Shown here one piece after another: positions 23,524-33,849 of a stretch of DNA of 64,000 bases (within the stretch, counting starts at the first letter, position 1; each line of letters opens with the position of its first letter). The DNA comes from Talpa occidentalis (taxonomy: Eukaryota; Chordata; Mammalia; Eulipotyphla; Talpidae): positions 97,776,083 through 97,840,082 of the forward strand of contig NW_023604861.1 in assembly GCF_014898055.3 (NCBI RefSeq), given 5' to 3'. A model generated the notes under the pieces. That model ran no database searches. It was not told the DNA's origin and saw only the letters and a program-made list of their open reading frames with translations. The translations under genes were made by a program, and so were the position numbers.

Positions 23524-23570
23524 TGTGTGTGGGGTGTGTGTGTGTGTGTGTGTGTGTGTTTGTGTGGTGT
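23524..23570. repeat. (GT)n microsatellite
   Basis: This is a GT-rich tract with a GGGG interruption near its start and TTTGTGTGG near its end. Confidence 0.9.
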
Positions 23571-23774
23571 TTATCTTTGTTTTGAGCACTTATTTCTGGC
23601 ACAATATGATGCGCTATACTCATCTTAAAGTCATTGCCCCAAATTTAGAATCAGCTGCTTTTCCAAGGTTCTAGTTTCTTTTATTAGAGAACGGTATAAG
23701 AAATTGAGTGTTGCTGTTACTGGCTGATGCTGATTTTTATCCAAATAAAATTGTTTATAGTCATAGAAATATGG

Positions 23775-23865
23775 TTTTTAACTAGCTGTGTTACTTTGTG
23801 CAAATTCCTTTGCCATGTTAAGTTGGTTTCCTCATTTCTGAGTTAAGATAACAAAAATGTAAGGG
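23775..23865 (+). mobile_element. MIR fragment
   Basis: The core 'actagctgtgttactttgtgcaaattcctt' followed by 'tttcctcatttctgagtta' fits the central part of MIR. Confidence 0.5.
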
Positions 23866-25195
23866 GTATCCTGAGGGCACCTGCCATAGCCAACAAATCT
23901 GCATTTTGCTCTGGCAGCCTCATGACAGTTGGGGTAGGAGTGAGGAAGGATGACAGTCAAAACCAGAGAGGACCAGGCAAGAAACTTTATAGGACGCCTG
24001 ACTGTGATAAGCTGGATGACAAAGCGCTATAACCCTGGGGGAAGGCACAAAAATTACTATTCTTATTTGAATTCTCTAAATTTTCTGGGAACCCCAAGCC
24101 TTGAATTTGACTTAAGATGAATCTAAAACCAAGAGTATTTTCAAATGCCTTATAAGGAGATGGTGTTTTCAATTCATCCTTCATATAAATCTTAAAATCA
24201 GTTTTCAATAGCAATGACCAACACATTTGTAAAAGATAACTAAATGCACAGCAGAGGCAACAGACCAAAGAAATTGACTTGTAAAGTCTGAAAATATTGG
24301 CATTATTAGTTAAAGACTATAAAACAACAATGCTTCAATGCATAAAGAAATAAAAGAAAAACTGAATATATCTTTGGGAACAGAAGACTAAAAAGTGACG
24401 TAGATAATATAAAAAAGAAACTAAAAAAATTGAAATGAAAATCCTAATGACTGGATTTAAAAATTTTAGAATGAATTCACTAAGACATGAGAAGCCCATA
24501 AAGAAAGAAGCAGTAAACGGGAAGAGGCATTTCAGTCACCCCAGGCCCTTTCCACTCCTGAACAAGCACATGCCTATCTCACAACTCCAATTGCACCAAG
24601 TGTTGTCCTAGACATTTGAGTGAAGAGATACTGCTAATAATATTCCTGAAGGCTTGAGATTCATGCAAGGGGTGATGTAGAAGGGTAAGGGAGTGTCTGT
24701 GTCAGCTCCGCTACTCTTTTCCCCTGGGGACTCCAGGACTACCCAGGGAAGGTGAGCACTTGTGGCTTGAAGCTCAGAGATGCACAAAAGAAAGTCTTGA
24801 AAGGTCTACAGGCCTGAGCTACCCAGAACTAGCCCCATAGATAAAGTCTGTTCCACAGTAGTTGATTCCTCCCTGCTTATCCCCCAGGATGCTATGAAGA
24901 TCCAGTAACTAAAAAGTCTGGAAAACACTACCTTTAAATATAAAAGCATGTCTATGCTTTGCATGAAAATTATTTTATTTTACTCAACATTCCTCTGAAG
25001 TATTATTTATCTAATTCTGTATTACTGAACTACCTGGTCATAGTGATATTTAATCTTTCTTTGTACATTTGTTTTTTTAAACAAATGCACACTTTTTTAA
25101 ATGAACACTTTTTTAAAGTGTTCTTCTCTCTCTCCAAAGTGAGCATTTTCTTTGCAGACGGTTGTCACCATCAAGTCTTTCCTTCCATGCATAGG
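23866..25195 (-). other. ACOXL last intron with a possible L1 trace
   Basis: The A-rich stretch at 24290-24520 ('gcataaagaaataaaagaaaaactgaatat..gaagcccataaagaaagaag') looks like a degraded L1 fragment. Nothing else is recognised. Confidence 0.35.
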
Positions 25196-25225
25196 TGCAC
25201 ACACACACACACACAAACACACACT
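25196..25225. repeat. (CA)n microsatellite
   Basis: This is a run of CA dinucleotides with one AA interruption. Confidence 0.9.
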
Positions 25226-25329
25226 ATTCCTCATGTAGAGAGGCAAGTCTCCCCTACAGCCTGAAAATCTCTGCTGGTCTTGGAACATCCTCTGGCGAAC
25301 AGGTTGCAGCTGAAGTAATACTATGTTGA

Positions 25330-25655
25330 CTAAGATGGCTGGCATCTTCCACTTTCTCCCTGGCAGTCAGTCATGTAAACATTTGGACACCCCAAGACAG
25401 CTAAGCTGTGAGAAAGCCCACACTAGGCCACACTGAAGAGTCAGTTGCCCAACAGCCCCCATCTGTTTCCTGCCACCGGCTGAGGCGGCCGACACCAGAG
25501 TGAAAAGGCCACCTGAGCGCAGCCCCAGCATCTTCACGTGGCGCAGAGGAGCCACCAACTAAGCCCCGTCCAGACCACAGACTCGTGAGCCATAACAAAT
25601 GTTTAAATCACTGAGTTTAAGGGTGCTTTATTACAAAACAATAGATAACTGAAAC
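25330..25655 (+). mobile_element. LTR end resembling MLT1/MaLR
   Basis: The end 'aatgtttaaatcactgagttt..ggtgctttattacaaaacaatagataactgaaac' matches the 3' end pattern of MLT1-like LTRs. The upstream part is unusually CpG-rich (25480-25570). A truncated solo LTR is the best reading. Confidence 0.45.
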
Positions 25656-26632
25656 ATCTTTACATGGGCTTTTCTTTATAATATCTATTTTCCTAAAATG
25701 GAAAAAAGATCCTTCAAAATTCTTCAGTGCCCACTGGTTGAACTCCTACAGAATTCTCCAGGTTTTCTATCACTTGAGACATCAGCGTATGGGTCCCCTC
25801 ACTATTTCTCACATGCTTGTCCTAAGTACTCCCATTTCTATGATTTTGCTCACTTCATCAACCTTGTGGAAAGGCTCACTGCATCTCCCCACCCCCAACT
25901 AGCCACCCCCTCCAATTTGTTTTAAGTTTCCACCCTGGATCTAGAATAAGCACAGCATTCATCTGATGTCATCACTCTCCTATGAATGCTGAAGTTACTC
26001 TTGTGGCCACTACAAAAACCCCTGCAACCTTGTGTTGTTATTTGTGCTTTTAAAGTGAGCTTTGTTCCCCAAATATAACGAGTCCTTTGAATAAGATACT
26101 GAGCATATTCCTGTCTGTGCTTTAGCTCCTAACCAAAGACCTGGAAAGGAGGAAGTACTCAAAAAATGTGTTTGGGATGATTGTTGCTTCATCTTCTTTT
26201 TCTTTAAAAGAATGTTTTGGTGGTGAGTCACGGACCCTACCTTCCGTGCTCTGCAGCTATTACGTTCAGTTCTCATTGCTTCTACAGACAAAAAATGAAA
26301 CAGGCTTTTTTATGAATATGAACAGGTTAATAGATGTTTGTAGGAAGTAGAGACATAAAAATCACTTACTGTATTTTTTTTTTTTTTTTTGCTAAAACCA
26401 GGACAAAGCTTTTGGTTTCCTTGTCTCCTTTTCATATCTGAAAGTTCATGCATAGTGAATCACTTCCCTGTCACTTAAACTCTGAAGTGTAATATGATCA
26501 TGGCAGGCAATCAAAACATGTATATGAAGTCCCAGAGGCATAAAAATTCATGAGTGGAAACCGATAAGAGATTGACAAAATGTTTTCTAAGAAAGCAAAG
26601 AACTGACAGCTGATGCTTAAAGGATTCCTTAC
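25656..26632 (-). other. ACOXL last intron, 5' end next to the donor
   Basis: This is mostly unique sequence with a T-run at 26373-26390. I see no exon. The donor of the upstream exon borders it at 26632/26631. Confidence 0.45.
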
Positions 26633-26734
26633 CTGACTTCTAATCCTCATGCTGGCCACGGAAGTCAAATATTTATGTTCTAGATACCAGGCTCGCTCCT
26701 GGAACACCAACTTGGTTCCATATAACACACAAAA
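26633..26734 (-). CDS. ACOXL: ACOXL penultimate coding exon
   Basis: On the minus strand the acceptor CCATTCCTTAG ends at 26735, the exon is exactly 102 nt (34 codons, phase 0 to phase 0), and the donor is CAG|GTAAGG at 26633/26632. The translation opens [12 protein letters not shown], continues with [13 protein letters not shown] and ends MRIRSQ. In the acyl-CoA oxidase C-terminal domain this corresponds to the helix reading 'LC.LY.l..i....d.fL..gyl....' just before the last conserved block. It joins in frame to LLDLCDSV at 3925 and is preceded in frame by ...QALLMK from 51885. The intron to the last exon is about 22.7 kb. An open frame over the same place extends past the donor to 26498, but those residues are intronic. 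No stop, frameshift or splice defect is seen. Confidence 0.88.
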
Positions 26735-28006
26735 CTAAGGAATGGGAGAAGAGGAAAGAAATGAACAAAGAGAAGTACATTAGAAATTACAGGTCTAAAA
26801 AGGGGAAAGAACACATTACATTCCATAAAATCATAAGAGGTAATACTTCCTTAATGCCAGGAGTCACAGTTTGAATGTGCAGTAAAAGTTTTAATTTTTA
26901 AAACCATTCTATAGAAAATTTAAAGCATATATAAAAGTAGAAAGAGCAGCAAAACATACTTCCATGTATCCATCTCACAGTTCAACAAATATTACCTCAT
27001 GGGCAGGCTGGTTTCCTCTGCAATCTCATCTAGTCTTCCTCACCCCGATTATTTAAAAGCTAAGTCCACTCACACGATATTTTAAAACATGAATGTAGTA
27101 TTTCTGCTTGCTTTCCTTCTCAATTCATGAAAGCATGTTCTAAATGTATATTCTGAACAATGTCACCTTGATATTTTCCATTGAGCATGGTTTAAGTAAA
27201 CTTTCATAAAAATAGCACTTCTCATTTACATTTTGTTTCAACATGCTTTTCCTATTACATTTCTGAAACTTACATAGACGTCCTATGACATCAATGGTAT
27301 TGAGCAACAATAAATGAGTTTCCCTATACTGGAAGTAACTTTTAAACTATTTATTCACTTGCCTTTTAATATTTAATAATCCTAAAATTACATAAAAGTA
27401 CAGAGAGTGGTACTGCTATGTCTGCAACACCCAACTTCAATAGTTACCAAGTCATGGTGATTCTTGTTTTATGTCTACTCCTAACCATTCCCCCCTTTCT
27501 GTATGATTGTGAAACAAAGTTCAGTCATATTCTACCCATGAGCATTTCACTGTGTATCGCTAAAAGATAATGACTCTTCAGATATTAAAATCATCTCAAA
27601 GTCAAGTCAAGAAACAATAAAACCCTCTTTTCCAGAGTCAAGTGGAGATGACCTAGGCATCAGAAGACAATAACATCTTCTATGGATCATCAGACTCAGA
27701 AAGCCTGTAGTTCATAAGTCACTTAGATAAAACACGCCCTTTTCTTCTTTTTCTGAGGCTCTGGGACTTCCTTAAAGCAGGATCATTATGAAGAGCCTCA
27801 ACCATTCAGTCTTTCCGGAAGGGGTCACAATATGGCCTAGCAGCTTGTCCATGAAAGATATTTAAGATTAATTATGGCTTTTTTATGGACTTGCCCAAGT
27901 TCTGGGCAACAGTTGCTTGGTTAGTGTAAGTTTCCTTTGGTTCTTGGATATCACAGCAATAAAATGTTATCTGATTCCCCATTTCAAAAAAAGGTGGACA
28001 TTTGTT
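26735..28006 (-). other. ACOXL intron with an old LINE-like remnant
   Basis: The stretch 26890-27590 ('cttccatgtatccatctcacagttcaacaaat', 'agcatttcactgtgtatcgctaaaagataatgactctt') resembles a noncoding part of an old L1M element in antisense. The remainder to 28006 is unique. No exon is seen. Confidence 0.35.
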
Positions 28007-28022
28007 CATTTACAGTTTTCTT

Positions 28023-28293
28023 TCTTTTTTTTTTAAAGATTTATTTATTTATGCAAGAACTGGGGTACAGGCCAGAGGCACAGGAGGGTGACAGAATTCA
28101 CCAGAGACAGAGCAGGGAACGGAACAGGCACAAGGACCTTAGTACACCGCTGAGGGGAGCAGCGGGCACCACAGGGGAGGTCTGCCTCGCCATGTGGGAA
28201 TCTCCTGGCCGGCTGGGAATCAAACCCATGCTGCAGAGGCTGCAGACAGCTTCACAGTGCTGCGCTCAACCCGCTGTGCCACCGGGGAGGCCC
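28023..28293 (-). mobile_element. tRNA-derived SINE, reverse
   Basis: The perfect 16 bp target duplication CATTTACAGTTTTCTT lies at 28007-28022 and 28294-28309. The body has the 'caagaactggggtacaggcc' 3' end and the head 'accggggaggcc'. Confidence 0.95.
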
Positions 28294-28699
28294 CATTTAC
28301 AGTTTTCTTACATCACTTTTGTCCTCCTCAATATCAAGTTTCTCACACTGCAAGTCCTTCCCAATTCAGAGAGAAAATGGGAACATTACAGGAGACAAGT
28401 AGGTCTGCTGTGTTTTTGGTATCTATTAGCATCAATCCAGGGGCCTGTGTTCAAACCCTGAATGTAGCTTAAAAAAGTCTTAAATACTTCATCAGATTAT
28501 TTTTTAAACCTCATGTTATGCTGGGATTTGACCATCCCACATTTATTAAATATTACTCTTATATTTATTCTTGTATAAACATTCTCCCCCTCACCCCCAC
28601 TTGTCATTGTATCTAGATAACGTCCTTAGACTGTGCACATCAGAGTCCCCTGTACTCCTACCCTGGTTTCTTTAAATATGCTCCGATCAACAATATGAT

Positions 28700-28785
28700 C
28701 ATAACAGTCACTATTTAATAAGAACCTACTATATACCAGGCACTGCAAGGTTTTTACATTCTCATTATTTATATCTTCACAATTA
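28700..28785 (-). mobile_element. MIR fragment, reverse, truncated by SINE insertion
   Basis: 'aagaacctactatataccaggcactg..acattctcattatttatatcttcac' fits the 5' half of reverse-complement MIR. The match stops at the SINE pair inserted from 28796. Confidence 0.5.
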
Positions 28786-28795
28786 AAAGTAGCTA

Positions 28796-29063
28796 AGGCC
28801 TCCCTGGTGGCACAGGGGTTAAAGACAGTGCTATCAAGCTATCGCCAGCCACTGCAGCATAAGTTTAATCTCCAGACAGCCAGGGAGCAACCCATATGGT
28901 GCAGCAGACCTCTCTTGCCTTGCCCGCTGCTCCCCTCAGCAGTGTATTTCAGTCCATCTATCTGTTCTGTTCCCCACTCTGTCTCTCTGGTGAATCCCCT
29001 CACCCCCCACACCTCTGGTTTACACCCTAGTTCTTGTATGCATAAATAAATAAACCTTAAAAA
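28796..29063 (+). mobile_element. tRNA-derived SINE, first of a same-site pair
   Basis: The GGTTAAAG-type copy begins AGGCCTCCCTGGTGGCACAG and ends 'ttcttgtatgcataaataaat'. The target sequence ACAATTAAAAGTAGCTA precedes it (28779-28795) and follows it (29064-29080). Confidence 0.93.
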
Positions 29064-29087
29064 GACAATTAAAAGTAGCTACTGTTG

Positions 29088-29363
29088 GGCCTCCCTGGTG
29101 GCACAAGGGGTTAAGACGCAACCTATGAAGCTGTCTGCAGCCACTGCAGCATGAGTTCGATCCCCCAGCCCGCCAGGGAGCAACCCACATGGCGCAGCAG
29201 ACCTCTCCTGTCTCAACCGCTGCTCCCCTCAGCAGTGTATTTTAGTAGATCTGCCTGTTCTGCTCCCCACTCTGTCTCTAGTGAATCCTCTCACCCCCCC
29301 CCACACCTCTGGCCTGTACCCCAGTTCTTGTATGCATAAATAAATAAATCTTAAAAAAAAAAA
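29088..29363 (+). mobile_element. tRNA-derived SINE, second of a same-site pair
   Basis: This copy sits only about 25 bp after the previous one. Its own duplication AAAAGTAGCTACTGTTG lies at 29071-29087 and 29364-29380 and overlaps the duplication of the first SINE. The head carries GGGGTTAAGACGCAACCTAT. The A tail has 15 A. Confidence 0.95.
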
Positions 29364-29380
29364 AAAAGTAGCTACTGTTG

Positions 29381-30329
29381 GCCTGCTCAGGAAAGTTTAA
29401 CTCAGCAAGACTGGGCGACTCAAAGCCCACACATTCTCAAGGTCTTCCACCCAACTTTTGGAAGATGACCTCTGAGCTCTTGGATTATCTTTCCTGATAA
29501 GTGTGTCACTGCATGCCTGAGGTGTTGGGCCAAGCCAGATAGTTAATGCTAACAGTTGGGTGTACTTTGAAGCCCTGTTTTCGTGTGCCTCAGGCACAGA
29601 GCCATGCTGCACCAGTTTTTACTCTGAGGGCTCTGATCTGAGCAGCTGAGGCCAATCCTGTGATGTTGCTGTTTTGTGTGATCCCCAGTGAAAACCTTGG
29701 AAACCAAGGGTTGGTAGCTTAGTTGGCAACACTTGCAGATGTTGTCAACCATTGCTGGAGCATTTTTGGGAGAGCAAGTGCTGTCTGCATGACTCTGTTG
29801 AGAGGAAAACTTGCTGGGGAGGTCTCGCTGGTTTTCACATGGCCTCCGCCCCCCCGCCCCCTGCACATTTTCCCTTGACTGATGTTTATCTTATTCCTTT
29901 GCTGTTAAAAATTTTGAATATAACATCTTTTCTGGGTCCTGTGAGCCCTTCCACACTCAGTGTGGACTTGAGAAACCCTAGCTCAGGCACCATTTTTTAC
30001 ACATGAAGAAACAGAGGCTCAAGAAAATTAAATTATAGAGTCACGGTTGGAACTAAGTCTTTCAGGGTTCAAAGATATTTTTCTGTCTAGCATAGCACGG
30101 TACCTCCACTTTTCAGAATTTAAAAAGCAAAACAGACCATTCTTTTATATATGCATATGAATTTTTTTCAACTGTGGTAACATTAGGGTCCTCATCAGGT
30201 ATCACCAGCTTAGAGCACATAGCACTGAATATTATGTTATAATAAGAAGTTGTGGTCTAGCACCATGGTCCATTGTGCTTCGTTCCCTCTTTGTTTTTAT
30301 CCCTCCCCCACTCTTTCTAAAAATAGAGG
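29381..30329 (-). other. ACOXL intron, unique with a MIR fragment
   Basis: The sequence is unique apart from 29960-30070, where 'ttttttacacatgaagaaacagaggctcaag' followed by 'agtcacggttggaactaag' fits reverse MIR. A C-rich tract lies at 29848-29861. Confidence 0.4.
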
Positions 30330-31900
30330 CTGAGGGTTCTATTCTGGATAAGATGGAGTAGATGATGACACTCTAGTCACCTCTTCCACTGAATACAGCC
30401 ATAACTTCTGGGCAGGGTGAATGAAGAAACCATTTAAGAAATCTGAAAAACCGTAGCAGGCAGATTGAGGAAGAATTCTACAACTTAAAATCTCATCGCA
30501 CTGGTGGCAAGTTTAATTCCCCACCCCCCACCCCAGTCCTCAAGCTGCTTATCCCTGCGTTTGCCCCCAGAGGCAAATGCAGCAGAGCAGAATAACTAAA
30601 CCCCAGATTTCTGGCTGAAAGATGGAAAAAGGGAACCCTAGGGAAACCTAAAAGTACCAAGGAGGTGGTGGAAAGGAAGGGATTAAGGAAGAAACACCAT
30701 TAAGTTGTCAATGAACTTCTGGGTTCAGTCCCAGATATGCACCCATGGATCTAATGTTTATTACATACAAAATATGTTGCGAGCTAAGCTAACAGGTAGA
30801 TGAGAATGCAGGAGCTAGGCGTGCCACTGAGTGGTGCATATGTGGGGACAGAGAATAGCATTGCAAAGGCTCTCATGACTAAACCAGCATTGAAATCACA
30901 GTCAACAGAAGGTGAGTTGGGACTTGCAGTCCAAATAACTGGGTACATGCTCTGCTAAAACAAAAATATTCACATTCATAATAAGATTTCAGTAAAACCC
31001 ACAATCTCATAACATAATATTCAAAATGGCCAAGAAATAATAAAATAAAAAATTCAGCATATGAAGAAGCAAAATATAACTAATCATCACATGCCAACAG
31101 CAAAATGACACAGAATTGAAATTATATGGAATGGCTTTATACAATGAGATATAGGTAAATCCGAATGATATCCTAAAAAATGCTTAAATAATCCAAAAGG
31201 TATATGTTGTGATTCACATTAAAATCTGAAATGGTTTTTAAAAAACCCCACATGATCATATTAATTGATGCAGGAGGAGAAACTGACAAAATTCAACATC
31301 CATTCATGATAGAAACTCTTTGGAAACTAGGAATAGAAGGCACTCTCTTAACAACTACAAAAAATACTTACACACACTAAAAACACACACTAAAAAATAC
31401 ACACACACATGCCAAAACCCTACAGCTAATATGTTTAATGGCAAAAGACTAAATGCTTTTTGCATTTAAAATCTGGAATAAGATATGGATGTCTGTTTTC
31501 ATCACTCTTATCATCATCATCATGCTGGAAGTTCTGGTCAATAGAGAAATAAAGAATTAAATCGGCGCCATAGAGAAAAAAGGACACACAAATTGGAAAG
31601 GCAAAAATAAAATTGCCCCCTTCACAGACATGATTGCTTATAAAAAATCTACAAAAAACCTCCAAATCTCTAGACTTAATAGTGAGCTTGTACGGCACAG
31701 GATATGAAGTCAACTCACTAAGCATCAGCTGCACTTCTAGATACTGGCAATATACAATTAGAAACTGGAATGTAAAACAATATACCTTTACAACAGCTAT
31801 CCCCAATGAAATTATTTTAGGATGGTTAAATTGTTCTGTATTCTGATTGTGGTGGCAGTCACACAATTCTATACATGTGTTAAAATTCATAGAACTATAC
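30330..31900 (+). mobile_element. L1 remnant, sense, including reverse-transcriptase region
   Basis: From about 31255 the plus strand reads 'acaaaattcaacatccattcatgatagaaactc', which translates [12 protein letters not shown], a block of the L1 ORF2 reverse transcriptase. It continues through 'acagctaatatgtttaatggcaaaagactaaatgc' and 'atatggatgtctgttttcatcactc' to 'ttcacagacatgattgcttataaa', the remains of the FADDM catalytic block. Stops and indels are frequent. The part before 31200 is less certain. A minus-strand open frame at 31435-31908 is antisense to this element and not a gene. Confidence 0.65.
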
Positions 31901-33849
31901 ACCCCCAAACAAAGGCATTTTGCTATATACTAATTAAAATATAACATCTTCCTCTATAAGCTCCTCCTTCTTTGTCATGGCAAACTCAAACACCAAGCTG
32001 AAATGGCATATTTTCCGATTGTGCCCTGTATTGAAATTGTGTCCAAGGACCTCAACCCGATCTTCTCTCACTGAAAGTTCCTACAGCAGTGTACTTTTCC
32101 CTGGTCCTCTTCTGCATGTTGGTGTAGTGGCCCATGTGGCTTTCTCCCTCAGCACAATGTGATCAGGAAACCAAGAATGGTGGCTCATTTATTTTGGATT
32201 CCAGCACCTTGTCTAGCACCACAGCTCAGTGTGCATCTGTGGAAGTGAAAAGTTCAGAAAACCTTACTTCCCAGGAGCATAAGTCCACTAGGACCAACCA
32301 CAGAAAGAAGAAGGGGGGTTGCCTGCAATTTACGGGAGAAGGCGGTGTATACCCATGGCCCAAACTGCATAAAAAGCAGGAGAGGAAGCAAAAGGACTGA
32401 GTTGGACCTCTAGTGTCAGAGAAGATGAACAAAGCTTATTAATGCATGATAGTACCAGCATGACATCAGAACAGTTCCCCCAGCAACAACCCAGTTCTCT
32501 CACTGTGATGAAGTGCTTTGCCTCCTGCCTCTGACTTTAGCCACTTGGGATCTGCATTATTGCCTTGTAAAATTGATGGGCAGTAGCACCATCTTTTAGT
32601 TTAAGGAATTTCTGCCGCATTAGCAAAAAGTATTGGCTTAGCAATTTCTGAGGGCATTCCTTGCAATAGGAAAGTGATTAAAGTTAGGCCAGATTGGAAC
32701 GATAGCCATCTCTAAGCCTTAGTTCACTGGCTCAGTCCAAGCCATCAGCTCCAGGTGTGAGTTCATCTGCTCCCACAGATGTGGGAGTCTTATTTCTATA
32801 TAGTCAGAAAGGTGGGGAGGAGACAACTTCAGCATTTTCCTTTCTTTGATCACTTGAGGAAAATGTTCATGTCTAAAGTCTCTTTTCCTTCCAAACTGGC
32901 TGGAGATGCTACTTAAAAAAAATTTTTTTTAAATCCAACCTGCCTAATATATCTTGTCTTCAGAGCCTCTCTTCTTGAGAAAAGTGACAGGCACTAGCTG
33001 CTGGATCATTCTGGTAGCTCAGGGTGCTCTGGGAGAGTAAGGCTGAGGTTGAGTGATATCTCCTGAGTCTCTGGGCACAGGATGAAGCGCTTTCTTTACC
33101 ACCATATCCTGTGGCAGAGGAACCCCCCAAGGGTGAGACGCTGCTCTCACAGTGGCTCAAACACAGAGGGCATGGCAGAGGTGGGGAAGGGCCCCAAAGA
33201 GCCACACCCAAGGCACATTCTTTTTTATGCCTGAGGGAAAAGCCTAGATACAGCTATATCTTGGTCTCCACAGACACTGGGAAGTGAAAACTGCAGAAAA
33301 TTCATCTGCAGGAAACAAAAAGGCTCCAAAAAGGAGACAGAAAGGAAATCTCTAGAGAGAAAGCTACCTTGAGGCAACTTTTTTACCAACATTTTGCATG
33401 TGCATGGACAGAAGGGAAACCAGTGCTCAGTTGCTTCTGAATCCTGTAGACTGATGGGGAACTGTGTTCTCTGTTTGGGGCCATACAGGCTGCAGGATCC
33501 AAGATTTCCTGTGGTTGCTACACTTGGGCAAACCCGCTCTCTACCTTGTAGTACTGCAGTGCACTGGCCTTAATATCCAGTGGGTGTGGGGAAATCTAGG
33601 CAGCACAGTTGTGCAGGCAGCATTGAGGCTTTCCCCTCTGGGCCTCCTCACACAATCCACTACATACACTACATTGTGCAGACAGGTTCAATAGCTTATG
33701 GAAAAGCATCCAGCCCAGCTCTTCTCTCTGACATGTTTTGATCCAGAACTGATTCACACTTCATACCACTCCCAATCTCCATCTGTCCTTGGCTCTGCAA
33801 CTATCATCACCATCCATCTCCATAACTTTTCTCATCTTGCAAAACAAAA
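31901..33849 (-). other. ACOXL intron, unassigned sequence
   Basis: Plus-strand frames at 31977-32162 and 32134-32400 overlap and are out of frame with each other; the second ends in a lysine-rich stretch (HKKQERKQKD). This might be a degraded processed gene copy, but I cannot name a parent and see no poly(A) or target duplication. The remainder has no recognised feature. Confidence 0.3.

Noticed and set aside
31435..31908. 157-codon minus-strand frame
   Set aside because: It is antisense to an L1 reverse-transcriptase remnant.
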